This document shows, piece after piece, positions 1-7,490 of a stretch of DNA of 8,927 nucleotides (positions are counted from its first letter, which is position 1; each line of letters starts with the position of its first letter). The notes beneath the pieces are model-generated. The model was not told the DNA's origin. It saw only the letters and a list, made by a program, of their open reading frames with translations, and searched no databases. Made by a program: the position numbers and the translations under genes. Origin of the DNA: Clostridiales bacterium (GTDB lineage: Bacteria > Bacillota > Clostridia > Lachnospirales > Lachnospiraceae); assembly GCA_029267975.1 (NCBI GenBank), contig JAJUHH010000097.1, positions 1 through 8,927 of the forward strand, written 5' to 3'.

Positions 1-1
1 A

Positions 2-1150
2 ACAGAACCAATTGAATTTTCCTTCTTATTCGTAGCTCCCTTACTTTTTGGTATAAGTGCTGTTTTTGCAGGTTTTGCTTATGCGATCGCACATGCACTT
101 AATATTGCTGTCGGCTTAACCTTCTCAGGTGGTTTTATTGACCTGTTCTTATTTGGTATTTTGCAGGGAAACAGTAAAACTTCATGGCTAATGATAATAC
201 CGGTAGGTATCATATATTTCATTGTTTATTACTTTGTCTTTAGCTTCCTGATTAAAAAATTAGATTTAAAAACACCGGGCAGGGAAGCGGATGATGTTGA
301 AACCAAGCTATATACCAGGGCTGATTACAATAAGAAAAAAGATAGTGAGAAAGCAAATGCTTCTGATAACCAAGATGAGTTATCGGCTGTTATAACCGAA
401 GGACTTGGCGGTAAAGACAATATAAGCGATGTTGATGCCTGTGCCACAAGATTAAGAATCACTGTTTTTGAGAGCAGTAAAGTTAAAGAAAATATATTGA
501 AATCAACCGGTGCTTCCGGAGTTGTCACAAAAGGTAACGGGGTGCAGGTGATCTATGGACCCAGGGTTACCGTTATTAAGTCTAACCTTGATGATTATTT
601 AGCAGGTAATAGCTCAGCTCATAGTAAGGTTCCTGCTGAAAAGCCAACGGATGGTAAACTTAAGGAGGAGAAGGCAGAACCTAATAATGGCAACCTGACC
701 TGGCAGACGCTGATATATTCTCCCATCAATGGCAGAGTAATGGAGCTAAAAGAGATCGGTGATGGAGTCTTCTCGGAAGGAATGCTGGGACAAGGCTTCG
801 CTGTAGAACCACTGGAGGAAAGGGTTGTAGCACCCTTTGATTGTAAGGTTGAAACGGTATTTGATACAAAACATGCCATAGGACTAAGCAGTGGTGATGT
901 TGAGCTGCTGATCCATATCGGAATTGATACGGTTGAGTTAAACGGTAAAGGCTTCGATGTGAAAGTGAAAGCAGGAGATGTCCTTAAAAAAGGTGACCTG
1001 ATCGCTACCTTTGATAAAAAACTGATTACGGAAGCAGGATATTCTCTGATTACACCGGTTATCGTTACCAATACAGATAATTTTACCAATATAAATTTAC
1101 TTAATAAGGGCGATGTAAAAGCTGGAGATAAAGTATTGTCTGTAGAATAA
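2..1150 (+). CDS. PTS sugar permease EIICBA, glucose/GlcNAc family (5' end outside window)
   Basis: This is the C-terminal 382 residues of a membrane permease that imports a sugar while phosphorylating it. The visible part starts in the EIIC domain with the family signature TEPIEFSFLFVAP, followed by hydrophobic segments and the usual end of EIIC, LKTPGRE. An EIIB domain follows (about visible residues 125-200) with the phospho-cysteine in DACATRLR (Cys codon 440-442). A charged linker leads to EIIA (about 235-382), with the phospho-histidine in LLIHIGIDTV (codon 914-916) and the second active-site His in KHAIGL. All phosphotransfer residues are present. The frame is open from base 2, so a TTG at 161 is internal. 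The HPr gene follows 19 bases downstream, suggesting co-transcription. The domain order fits the glucose/N-acetylglucosamine/maltose superfamily; the sugar itself cannot be told from this part. Confidence 0.95.
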   Translation, partial: TEPIEFSFLFVAPLLFGISAVFAGFAYAIAHALNIAVGLTFSGGFIDLFLFGILQGNSKTSWLMIIPVGIIYFIVYYFVFSFLIKKLDLKTPGREADDVETKLYTRADYNKKKDSEKANASDNQDELSAVITEGLGGKDNISDVDACATRLRITVFESSKVKENILKSTGASGVVTKGNGVQVIYGPRVTVIKSNLDDYLAGNSSAHSKVPAEKPTDGKLKEEKAEPNNGNLTWQTLIYSPINGRVMELKEIGDGVFSEGMLGQGFAVEPLEERVVAPFDCKVETVFDTKHAIGLSSGDVELLIHIGIDTVELNGKGFDVKVKAGDVLKKGDLIATFDKKLITEAGYSLITPVIVTNTDNFTNINLLNKGDVKAGDKVLSVE

Positions 1151-1169
1151 GGAAGGGAGCGCTGTTGAT

Positions 1170-1427
1170 ATGAAAGAAATAAGCTATGAAATAAAAGATC
1201 CTTTGGGCATTCATGCCAGACCGGCGGGACTGATCGTTAAAAAAGCTGCTGCATTTAAATCTGATATCACCATATCAAAAGATGATAAAACTGCAGATTT
1301 AAAAAAGATGCTTGCTGTTATGAGCCTCGGTGTGAAACAGGGGAATACAATCGTAATAAAAATATCCGGTGAAGATGAAGAGGAAGCATACGAAGCCATT
1401 AAAGAGTTTCTGAATGAAAATCTGTAA
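1170..1427 (+). CDS. ptsH: HPr phosphocarrier protein with Lys at position 46
   Basis: HPr is the small cytosolic carrier that passes phosphate from Enzyme I to the EIIA domains of PTS permeases. The 85-residue product has normal HPr length, and its active-site His15 lies in GIHARPA. It aligns without gaps to Bacillus-type HPr through the VMSLG segment (residues 50-54). At position 46, where HPr kinase/phosphorylase modifies Ser, it has Lys (DLKKML, residues 43-48). It should therefore work in transport but not carry the classical Ser46-P signal for CcpA-dependent repression; that is inference. The start is set by GGAAGGGAG at 1151-1159. It lies directly after the EIICBA gene and before a strong hairpin, so it is probably the last gene of that unit. 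No Enzyme I gene is in the window, and another HPr may exist elsewhere in the genome. Confidence 0.93.
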   Translation: MKEISYEIKDPLGIHARPAGLIVKKAAAFKSDITISKDDKTADLKKMLAVMSLGVKQGNTIVIKISGEDEEEAYEAIKEFLNENL

Positions 1428-1460
1428 AGGCTAGGAGCCAGCAACAGATTATGAAAAGTT

Positions 1461-1506
1461 ATGCCCCCGTAGATAGAAGTATCTCTGTCTAAGGGGGCAT
1501 TTATTG
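1461..1506. terminator. Bidirectional rho-independent terminator between HPr and cysS
   Basis: A long stem pairs 1461-1477 with 1484-1500: outer arms ATGCCCCC/GGGGGCAT, a single G/A mismatch, then eight inner pairs including one G-U, with a six-base loop. On the + strand it is followed by TTTATT. On the - strand it is followed by AACTTTT. It sits between two convergent genes and probably ends both transcripts. Confidence 0.85.
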
Positions 1507-1518
1507 GATTTGTAGATA

Positions 1519-2925
1519 CTAATTTAACTCCCACAAGGTACCCTCGCGGGTATCCTTCAGTACTACTCCTTTTTCTAATAACTCATTTCTGATAGCATCA
1601 GCTTTTGCAAAGTCCTTTGCTTTTTTTGCAGCTTTTCTTTCTTCGATTTTATCTATAATATACTTTTCAAAGGCAACATCTACTTCTGGGCCTTTTTCTT
1701 CCTTGGGACCGGCAAGTAGACCTAATGATAAGACATAATCGAAATCTTTAATAAGCTCAAGTTTTGTCTTATCGCTTATATCAGCCTTCAGTAAATCGTA
1801 TATGATAGTAATTGCCATTGATGTATTAATGTCATTACTTAATGCATCTGTGAATTTCTCTTTAAAGCTGTCAAAGGCTTCTTTGCTAACTTCGCCTTCT
1901 TCCTTAAGCTTACTAATGTTCTTGATCAGCTTATCATAAGCGCTTACTACATTATCCAGCGCATCAAAGGAAAATTCTAAAGGCTTACGATAATGTGACT
2001 GTAAGCAGAACATTCTGTATGCCAAGGGATTGTAACCCTTCCCTTCAAGAAGGGAAACTGTAAGGAAATCACCCTTTGATTTGCTCATTTTTCCTTGCTT
2101 GTCAATTAAATGATGAACATGGAACCAGTAGTTACACCATTTGTGTCCAAGGTATGCTTCTGACTGGGCAATTTCATTGGTATGGTGGGGGAAAATATTA
2201 TCGATACCACCACAGTGGATATCAAGCTGCTCACCAAAATGCTTGGCAGAAATTCCGGAGCATTCAATGTGCCATCCTGGATATCCAACCCCCCAAGGGC
2301 TATCCCATTTTAACTCCTGATTATCAAATTTTGACTTGGTAAACCATAATACAAAATCACTCTTATTCTTCTTATTATTATCTTCTTCAACGTCATCACG
2401 AACACCTACCAAAAGTTCATTTTCTGACTGACTTGAAAATACATAATAACTATCCAGTTTTGATGTATCAAAATATACGTTATCGCCTGCGATATAAGCA
2501 TATCCTTTCTCTAACAACACTGATATCATATTAATGAATTCATTGATGCAATTGGTTGCCGGTTCGATAACATCTGGCATTTTAATATTAAGCTTGGCCA
2601 TATCACTGAAAAATGCATCTGTGTAGAACTTTGCAATTTCCATTACTGTTTTATGCTCGCGCTTGGCACCTTCTAACATTTTGTCTTCGCCGGTATCAGC
2701 ATCAGAGGACAAATGTCCAACATCAGTAATGTTCATAACTCTTTTCACATCATATCCAAGATATCTTAAGGTCTTTTCAAGGACATCTTCCATGATATAA
2801 CTGCGAAGATTTCCGATATGGGCAAAATGATATACGGTAGGTCCGCAGGTATACATATTCACCTTGCCTTCCTCATTTGGCACAAAATCTTCCACTTTTC
2901 TTGTCAATGTATTATAAATTCTCAT
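1519..2925 (-). CDS. cysS: Cysteinyl-tRNA synthetase
   Basis: This class I aminoacyl-tRNA synthetase charges tRNA-Cys with cysteine in the cytosol. The 468-residue length is normal for the family. The HIGH motif appears as HIGN at residues 36-39 and KMSKS at 279-283 (GKMSKSKGD). The zinc ligands are recognisable as Cys27 (YTCGPTVY), Cys222 (HIECSG), and His247 and Glu251 in PHHTNE. The C-terminal helical region ends in the typical segment ADAIRNELLEKGV...DTREGT. The start is supported by AAGGAG about eight bases upstream of the ATG. The gene stands alone, convergent with the HPr gene and divergent from the frameshifted gene at 3180. The untranslated leader looks too short for a T-box if the promoter proposed just upstream is correct. 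Confidence 0.98.
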   Translation of the reverse strand: MRIYNTLTRKVEDFVPNEEGKVNMYTCGPTVYHFAHIGNLRSYIMEDVLEKTLRYLGYDVKRVMNITDVGHLSSDADTGEDKMLEGAKREHKTVMEIAKFYTDAFFSDMAKLNIKMPDVIEPATNCINEFINMISVLLEKGYAYIAGDNVYFDTSKLDSYYVFSSQSENELLVGVRDDVEEDNNKKNKSDFVLWFTKSKFDNQELKWDSPWGVGYPGWHIECSGISAKHFGEQLDIHCGGIDNIFPHHTNEIAQSEAYLGHKWCNYWFHVHHLIDKQGKMSKSKGDFLTVSLLEGKGYNPLAYRMFCLQSHYRKPLEFSFDALDNVVSAYDKLIKNISKLKEEGEVSKEAFDSFKEKFTDALSNDINTSMAITIIYDLLKADISDKTKLELIKDFDYVLSLGLLAGPKEEKGPEVDVAFEKYIIDKIEERKAAKKAKDFAKADAIRNELLEKGVVLKDTREGTLWELN

Positions 2926-2952
2926 TTTATATCTCCTTGATTATAGGATCAT

Positions 2953-2982
2953 TTTATATCATATCATAGATTATCATATCAA
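2953..2982 (-). promoter_or_regulatory. Candidate cysS promoter
   Basis: On the - strand, TTGATA (2982-2977) is followed after 18 bases by TATAAA (2958-2953). This would start transcription roughly 20 bases before the cysS ATG. The region is very AT-rich, so another -10 choice is possible; an alternative -35 is TTGCCA slightly upstream. Confidence 0.4.
2957..2981. repeat. 10-base direct repeat in the cysS promoter
   Basis: TATCATATCA occurs at 2957-2966 and again at 2972-2981, with a 15-base period. The two copies overlap the proposed -10 and -35 boxes of cysS. This could be a regulator site or low-complexity AT-rich sequence. Confidence 0.5.
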
Positions 2983-3099
2983 TTTTCCATTGGCAATATT
3001 TATAGAAAAATTTATTAAGCAGTGGAATAACAAGCCCTAGATGTGCCCTTCTTTTTCCGCTTCCTCCATATGCTGTGAACAAGAGGCAGTTTCCAAAAC

Positions 3100-3127
3100 T
3101 TGCAAAATTAAATCATTCTATTATAAT
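3100..3127 (+). promoter_or_regulatory. Candidate promoter for the DUF3788-like gene
   Basis: TTGCAA (3100-3105) and TATAAT (3122-3127) are separated by 16 bases, a good match to a housekeeping sigma-A-type promoter. The gene start at 3180 lies about 45 bases beyond the expected transcription start. Confidence 0.5.
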
Positions 3128-3179
3128 AGAGTATAAAGCTATACAAAGATTATTTTAAATATGCTTGAGGTGGGGAGTA

Positions 3180-3913
3180 ATGATAGAACAGGATAAAGTA
3201 AAATTAGAAACCGTAAAATTTATGCGCGGCAAATATCGCTTGGACGAGGTTGCCGGATGGTATTATGACGTCCCTTGTATCAAATTTCGGCAAGGAAAGA
3301 AAACCATTGTGTCGATTAATCTGTACGATGATCATTATGATTTTCAAATTGTCTGGGTAAAGCAGAGAGAGAAAGATTTGAAGCAGTAAAAAATGAGGTC
3401 CCGCTTGAGATACAAGAGCTGTATGACCGTGAACGCACCCTGCACGATGGCAGGTGGCTCTTAATTCGTGTGGATGATTTACAAACTCTAGAAGCTGTCA
3501 AAAAGCTGATACTTATTAAAAAAAAGCCAAACCGCAAGCCGTTCTCAAAGGAAAATGCGGTGTATGGCAAGTGTGGACATCGATGCGATTTGTGTGTACA
3601 TTATACAGACATTACCGAAGAATTTAGAGAAATGCTTTTCCCTCATCTAAATGCGGTATATGGTGTATCTGATTGGGGGATGCGTTGTAGCGGTTGTGAT
3701 ACAGCGCATTGTCATTGCCGTCGTGACGGGAATGAACTATGTGAGCCACTAAAATGTTTACATACAAAACAGAGTAATACTTGCTTTGATTGTTCAAGCT
3801 ATCCCTGTCAACAGGCAACTGTTGGATACAGGCAATTAGAACATAAAAATATATCTGCCGATGATGTCACCTGGGCGATTTTGCCTTATGTTCCGTATCA
3901 ATATGAGCAATAA
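3180..3913 (+). pseudogene. DUF3788-DUF3795-type fusion gene broken by a frameshift
   Basis: Two adjacent reading frames together look like one protein. The first (3180-3389) starts at an ATG behind GAGGTGGGGAG and carries the front of a DUF3788-like domain up to about FQIV, then runs into a TAA at 3387-3389. The second frame is open from just after a TGA at 3338-3340 to a TAA at 3911. It continues the same domain (ERERFEAV, LYDRERTLHDGRW, VKKLILIKKKPNRK), then enters a DUF3795-like Cys-rich domain. Twelve cysteines remain, in CGHRCDLC, CSGC, CHC, CEPLKC, CFDC and YPC, and could bind metal or a cluster. The switch must lie between 3341 and 3387. One missing base near 3353 would restore FQIVLGKAERERFE; two extra bases in the (AG)4 tract at 3364-3371 would also fix it. 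The second frame has no good start or ribosome site of its own. Molecular function is unknown. A sequencing error is possible. Confidence 0.75.
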
Positions 3914-3916
3914 TAA

Positions 3917-3970
3917 AAAGCCTTCAATCGCAAGCATAATGCTAGCGATTGGAGGCTTTCATGATGTTAC
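3917..3970. terminator. Hairpin terminator between the frameshifted gene and the YhhN-like gene
   Basis: Bases 3917-3931 pair with 3945-3959 over 15 positions, with one G-U pair. The loop contains a further short palindrome (AGCAT/ATGCT) that can extend the stem. On the - strand the stem runs into GGCTTTTTATTATT, a clear U-tract, so it mainly ends the four-gene operon. On the + strand the tail is only TTTC, so termination of the upstream gene there is weaker. Confidence 0.85.
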
Positions 3971-3995
3971 GGCTACAGCCCTTGGTTATATAGTG

Positions 3996-4655
3996 TTACG
4001 CCATGCTCAGCACAATGAGCAGCAAGCCGCCGAAGTAGAAGGTGCTGTTACTCCTCACGATCCACTTGTTATTAAGGATGACAAACCTGTCCACGGTCAG
4101 GATATAATCGGAGATCATGAAAAAGAGTGATCCCAGCCCCAATAGTGCCCATTTGGTTCCTGGAAGCAGTATCATCAGGGCAAGCCCCATCAGGCCATGT
4201 AAGGTGATAGACGTAATGTAAAGAGTCATAGGCCATCTCATCTTGCCCAGTTTCAGGGTTGTCGGATACTTATGAGCCAGGAAGATAAACAAAGCAACCA
4301 GAAGTACTGTCACTAGGAGAACCCACCAAAAGCTTGAGAACTTGCATCCCTGCGCAATGCAGGCCGCCATCTCGTAAGTGAAGAAGCATACGTTGCCGCA
4401 GAGGAAGAAATCCCCGCCGCGGTTAAAATCAAAGATAAGGAACACGTCCCCCATCCAGGCCAGAAAGAGTGCCACCATAAGCAGCAGATGGAAGCTTAGC
4501 AGCTCATAATTTAGCTGGAACTGCACAATCGCAAAGACCATGTACATGGTCGCAAGAATAACTTTGTTGATAGCCCGCATAGGTATTTTTCCACTTGGCC
4601 TGGTGTAGTAATATAGACAGAGCATTATTATATAAGCAATAATAAAAGCAATCAT
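3996..4655 (-). CDS. YhhN/TMEM86-family membrane protein (putative lysoplasmalogenase)
   Basis: The 219-residue product is almost wholly hydrophobic, with about seven to eight membrane helices. It has the two spaced acidic motifs of the YhhN/TMEM86 family: MGDVFLIF (Asp70) at the end of a helix and FMISDYIL (Asp183) later. A segment FFLCGNVCFFTYE matches the usual position of the family's FxxGxxxFxxAH region. Characterised members hydrolyse the vinyl-ether bond of lysoplasmalogens, giving a fatty aldehyde and a glycerophospho-head group; many bacterial members are untested. The ATG at 4655 is chosen because AAAGGAG lies four bases upstream; a TTG at 4679 would place that site inside the gene. 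It is the last gene of the operon, 24 bases after the reductase, and is followed by a strong hairpin. The family is clear; the reaction is inferred from it. Confidence 0.85.
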   Translation of the reverse strand: MIAFIIAYIIMLCLYYYTRPSGKIPMRAINKVILATMYMVFAIVQFQLNYELLSFHLLLMVALFLAWMGDVFLIFDFNRGGDFFLCGNVCFFTYEMAACIAQGCKFSSFWWVLLVTVLLVALFIFLAHKYPTTLKLGKMRWPMTLYITSITLHGLMGLALMILLPGTKWALLGLGSLFFMISDYILTVDRFVILNNKWIVRSNSTFYFGGLLLIVLSMA

Positions 4656-4679
4656 AGAACTCCTTTCAAGCCGGCGCAA

Positions 4680-5837
4680 TTATTCTGTCGGCACGTCGAT
4701 TTCCATATCAGAATCCGGGAAGCTGCAGCAGGGGTGAATAAAGCCAAACTTAAAATCAGCCGCCCTCCGGTATTCATGCTCCTCAGGTACGGTATAGTTA
4801 CCGGCAATCAGCTTGCTGTGGCAGAAACCACATACGCCAGAGCGACAACGGGAGGGTGCAGCCAGCCCGGCACGCTCCATGGCCGCCATAAGGGTTTCAT
4901 TTTCAAGAGCAGGAATGGAGTAAACCTGATCACGCATATGGACCTTCAAAGCAAATGAACGAGGGTGCTCCAGGCTGCGATTGCCCACAGCATTGTGTTC
5001 CTGACGGACATATTTGCCGGCGATCTGCAATTTCTTAAGCTCCTCTTTCACGAAATGATACATGGCATCCGGACCGCAAAGGAAGAAGCTGGCAGCTTCC
5101 GGCGCATACTTTTTCAGAAGGTCTGCAGTGATGAAGCCGTGTTCATAGCCCTCTGCTTCTTCGTCGGACAGAACAGTGATTACACGGATGCGCTCGTCAG
5201 TTAATTCTTCCAATTCCTTCTTATAAATAATATCAGAACGGCTGCGTGCACCGTAGATCAGTGTCATCCGATAGTGTTCAGAGCCTTCTAAAATGGCTTT
5301 GATCATAGATCGGAAGGGTGTAATGCCGCAGCCACCTGCAATGGCCACTATGGTGTCTGCATCACGCAGGTTGTCGTGGCAAAAGTCGCCGCTAGGTTCT
5401 CCCAGAGTCAGCTCAGTACCAACCGTAGCCTGGTCGATGAGCCAGGAGGAAAACAGTCCGGCACGTCGAACCGTCACCTCATAGATACCGGCAAGAGCCT
5501 GCTTGGGGGATGAGGATAAGGAATAGGCCCTGGTAAGCCGGGAGGTTCCGATCTTTGCACTCAGTGTGATATACTGACCGGCACGGAAATAGGGGAATGC
5601 CTTGTTAGAATCGGCAGGGACTAAGGTAAAGGTTCGAACATCGTCTGTTTCCATACGGATGGCTGCAATCCGTGCAGGAATAAACCCGGGATGCAGCTCT
5701 TTCGCCAGCTCATTGACTGCATAGGTGCTGGGAAGCGGCTTTGCAGGCGTCTCATCAATCATCCTGCGGCGCTCCGGTACAATCTGCATAAAGCGTTTAG
5801 CGTCCTCGCCAGGAATTGGGTTATTCTGAAAGAGCAT
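4680..5837 (-). CDS. NAD(P)H reductase with FAD, NAD and C-terminal [2Fe-2S] ferredoxin domains
   Basis: This 385-residue protein is a single-chain electron transfer reductase. A ~50-residue N-terminal extension precedes a ferredoxin-reductase-type FAD domain with RAYSLSS (103-109). The nucleotide-binding domain follows, with GGCGITP (168-174) and FLCGPDAMY (252-260). The C-terminal plant-type ferredoxin domain carries cluster cysteines Cys331, Cys336 and Cys339 in CRSGVCGFC plus a last Cys at 370 or 371. Electrons should pass from NAD(P)H through FAD to the [2Fe-2S] cluster and on to a partner. The architecture resembles phenol hydroxylase reductase, Hcr and vanillate demethylase reductase. 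The start at 5837 has GAAGGTG just upstream and overlaps the flavoprotein gene by 17 bases, so the two are likely translationally coupled. No oxygenase is nearby, so the adjacent flavoprotein is the most obvious acceptor; that pairing is inference. Longer open frame upstream (to 5978) lies inside the neighbouring gene and was not used. Confidence 0.92.
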   Translation of the reverse strand: MLFQNNPIPGEDAKRFMQIVPERRRMIDETPAKPLPSTYAVNELAKELHPGFIPARIAAIRMETDDVRTFTLVPADSNKAFPYFRAGQYITLSAKIGTSRLTRAYSLSSSPKQALAGIYEVTVRRAGLFSSWLIDQATVGTELTLGEPSGDFCHDNLRDADTIVAIAGGCGITPFRSMIKAILEGSEHYRMTLIYGARSRSDIIYKKELEELTDERIRVITVLSDEEAEGYEHGFITADLLKKYAPEAASFFLCGPDAMYHFVKEELKKLQIAGKYVRQEHNAVGNRSLEHPRSFALKVHMRDQVYSIPALENETLMAAMERAGLAAPSRCRSGVCGFCHSKLIAGNYTVPEEHEYRRAADFKFGFIHPCCSFPDSDMEIDVPTE

Positions 5838-7371
5838 ATGATTCACCTTCCTTTTCCATATCGTGCAATGTACGCACAGCTTCGTTGTTACCGGACTTAT
5901 AACTGCTTGGGAAGCCCAGCAGGCGTTCGCCGTAGCCACCGCAGATTCGCAGTCCCGGTACAAAGTGATCCTCTTCAACCATCATGATGCGGGGCATCAA
6001 GCCATCCCAGTACTGTGACTCATAGCCATAGATGGTCCCTTGTGGATGGCCGCAGTAGCGGGCATAGGTCACTGGCGAGGCAACAGCAATCTCCTCTATA
6101 TGTTCGCGAATCCTGGTACCTGTTGACTTTTCAAAGCGCTCGATCATGGAAGCCGTAGCCTTATTCTTAACTTTATAGTAATCCTCTGCAGTCACTGTAC
6201 TCCAAACGTCCTCGGTGTACAGGGTGGTCATATACAGGATTGTCGTGCCTGCGGGTGAGCAATCTGGATTAGCCCTGTTAAGGCAAACGGTAGCCTGTAC
6301 GGTATTGTCCTGGAATTTCTCCATGGAATGGTACTGGCGGACAGTATCACAGGTATCATAAAGAAAGTAATTGTGCTCCTTGATCCCCAGCTCGTCAGGA
6401 GAGCGATTTAGACCCAAAAATACTGTGAAGCCACGTCCTGCGAATTTGCGGGCGTTTGTTAACTTCAGTGCCCGTTCCGGCACAGCAGCAGGATCCATCA
6501 GCTGCCCATAAACCACGTGAGGTGAGCAGTTGGCTACCACATGACGGGTTTTAATCTCCCTACCGTCCTTCAGTCGCACGCCACTCACGTGCCCTGTGGC
6601 ATCAGTCAGAATATTTGTTACTTCTGTGTTATACCAGATATGACCGCCAAGTTCCCGAATACGGGTTTCAAAGGCCAGGGATAGCTCATGGGAGCGGTAT
6701 TTCGGGATAGTTGCCCCACCCGAGATATAACTATATAACATGTTGACATAGTGCAGGAAGCTCAGATCTTCGCAGTGTGCTCCCAGATAGCACCAGTAGG
6801 CGGCGCAAATGTCCTTGATGATCTTGGGAAAGCCCATAGCTTCAAAGCCCTCCGACACCGAGTAAGAACCGCAATTTAAATAGTCAGGATACTGTTCCTT
6901 AAGAACGTCTGGATCAGGCTTTCCTTTGGATGCCGACAGATAATCAAGTGCATTTCGTATCTGCAGGCCCAGACTGAACAAGCGCTCCACGTATTCCCTT
7001 CCGCCTGGGCAGAGTTTTTCAGTGGCTTCTGCAAAGGCCTCAAGACCAAAAGGCATGGTAAATCGATAACCTTCCTCCTGGGAGATCAGATGAAAGGCAT
7101 CCTTTAGCTGAATCCATTCAATCTTATCCTCCACGCCCAGTTCTCTGAAAAGCTTCCGGGCACTGCCAGGGTTCTCCGGTGTACCGATACCGTTGAACTC
7201 GTGAAGGGAAGCCTCAAATTCGAAACGTCCCCGAACAAAGCTGGTAGCAAAGCCACCAGGCAGATTATGCTTTTCACATACAAGACAGCTTTTTCCGGAG
7301 CTTAATAGCTTTACTGCGGCTGCCAGGCCGCCGTTTCCTGCTCCAATAACGATGGCATCATACTGTTTCAT
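5821..7371 (-). CDS. FAD-dependent oxidoreductase, phytoene desaturase/retinol saturase-like
   Basis: The 516-residue protein starts with a dinucleotide-binding fold, VIGAGNGGLAAA (residues 8-19), followed by the family's LPGGFA segment. Near the C-terminus GLRICGGYGERLLGFPSSYKSG and the following NNEA form the second FAD-binding signature. This is the layout of the CrtI/CrtISO/RetSat superfamily, whose members desaturate, isomerise or saturate polyene and isoprenoid lipids. Length fits. No signal peptide or clear membrane span is visible; such enzymes often sit on the membrane surface. No carotenoid genes (phytoene synthase, GGPP synthase) are in the window, so carotenoid synthesis is not supported. 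Its AGGAGG site (7388-7383) lies 11 bases from the ATG. It follows the lipid kinase gene by 119 bases and overlaps the reductase gene, which may supply electrons. The superfamily is sure; the substrate is unknown. Confidence 0.88.
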   Translation of the reverse strand: MKQYDAIVIGAGNGGLAAAVKLLSSGKSCLVCEKHNLPGGFATSFVRGRFEFEASLHEFNGIGTPENPGSARKLFRELGVEDKIEWIQLKDAFHLISQEEGYRFTMPFGLEAFAEATEKLCPGGREYVERLFSLGLQIRNALDYLSASKGKPDPDVLKEQYPDYLNCGSYSVSEGFEAMGFPKIIKDICAAYWCYLGAHCEDLSFLHYVNMLYSYISGGATIPKYRSHELSLAFETRIRELGGHIWYNTEVTNILTDATGHVSGVRLKDGREIKTRHVVANCSPHVVYGQLMDPAAVPERALKLTNARKFAGRGFTVFLGLNRSPDELGIKEHNYFLYDTCDTVRQYHSMEKFQDNTVQATVCLNRANPDCSPAGTTILYMTTLYTEDVWSTVTAEDYYKVKNKATASMIERFEKSTGTRIREHIEEIAVASPVTYARYCGHPQGTIYGYESQYWDGLMPRIMMVEEDHFVPGLRICGGYGERLLGFPSSYKSGNNEAVRTLHDMEKEGESYALSE

Positions 7372-7490
7372 AAGCAGTTTTTCCTCCTATCATAATAAAT
7401 TCACGTTCCCTTGCCTGCTTCATTGTCACAACAGCTGCATGTGCACAGCGGTGTAAGCGACCATGCCAGGCAATAGATTCCTATGACCGC

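Noticed and set aside
619..1089. 156-codon open frame on the - strand opposite the EIIA domain
   Set aside because: The + strand frame encodes a full, recognisable EIIA domain; the opposite frame is Ser/Pro-rich shadow sequence.
3341..3389. Programmed ribosomal frameshift in the DUF3788-like gene
   Set aside because: I see no X-XXY-YYZ slippery heptamer and no clear downstream stem; mutation or sequencing error is simpler.
4656..4679. TTG start at 4679 for the YhhN-like protein
   Set aside because: It would place the AAAGGAG site inside the gene and add charged residues before the first helix; ATG at 4655 fits better.
4680..5978. Longer version of the reductase starting at 5978
   Set aside because: The extra 47 codons lie inside the flavoprotein gene, and the ATG at 5837 has a good ribosome site and gives a normal protein.
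5821..7371. Carotenoid biosynthesis cluster
   Set aside because: Only one CrtI-superfamily protein is present and no phytoene synthase, prenyl transferase or cyclase is nearby.
7358..7423. Possible 21-residue small protein or leader peptide between the kinase and flavoprotein genes (- strand)
   Set aside because: There is no ribosome site before its ATG and its end falls in the next gene; the 119-base gap shows no clear terminator or promoter either.
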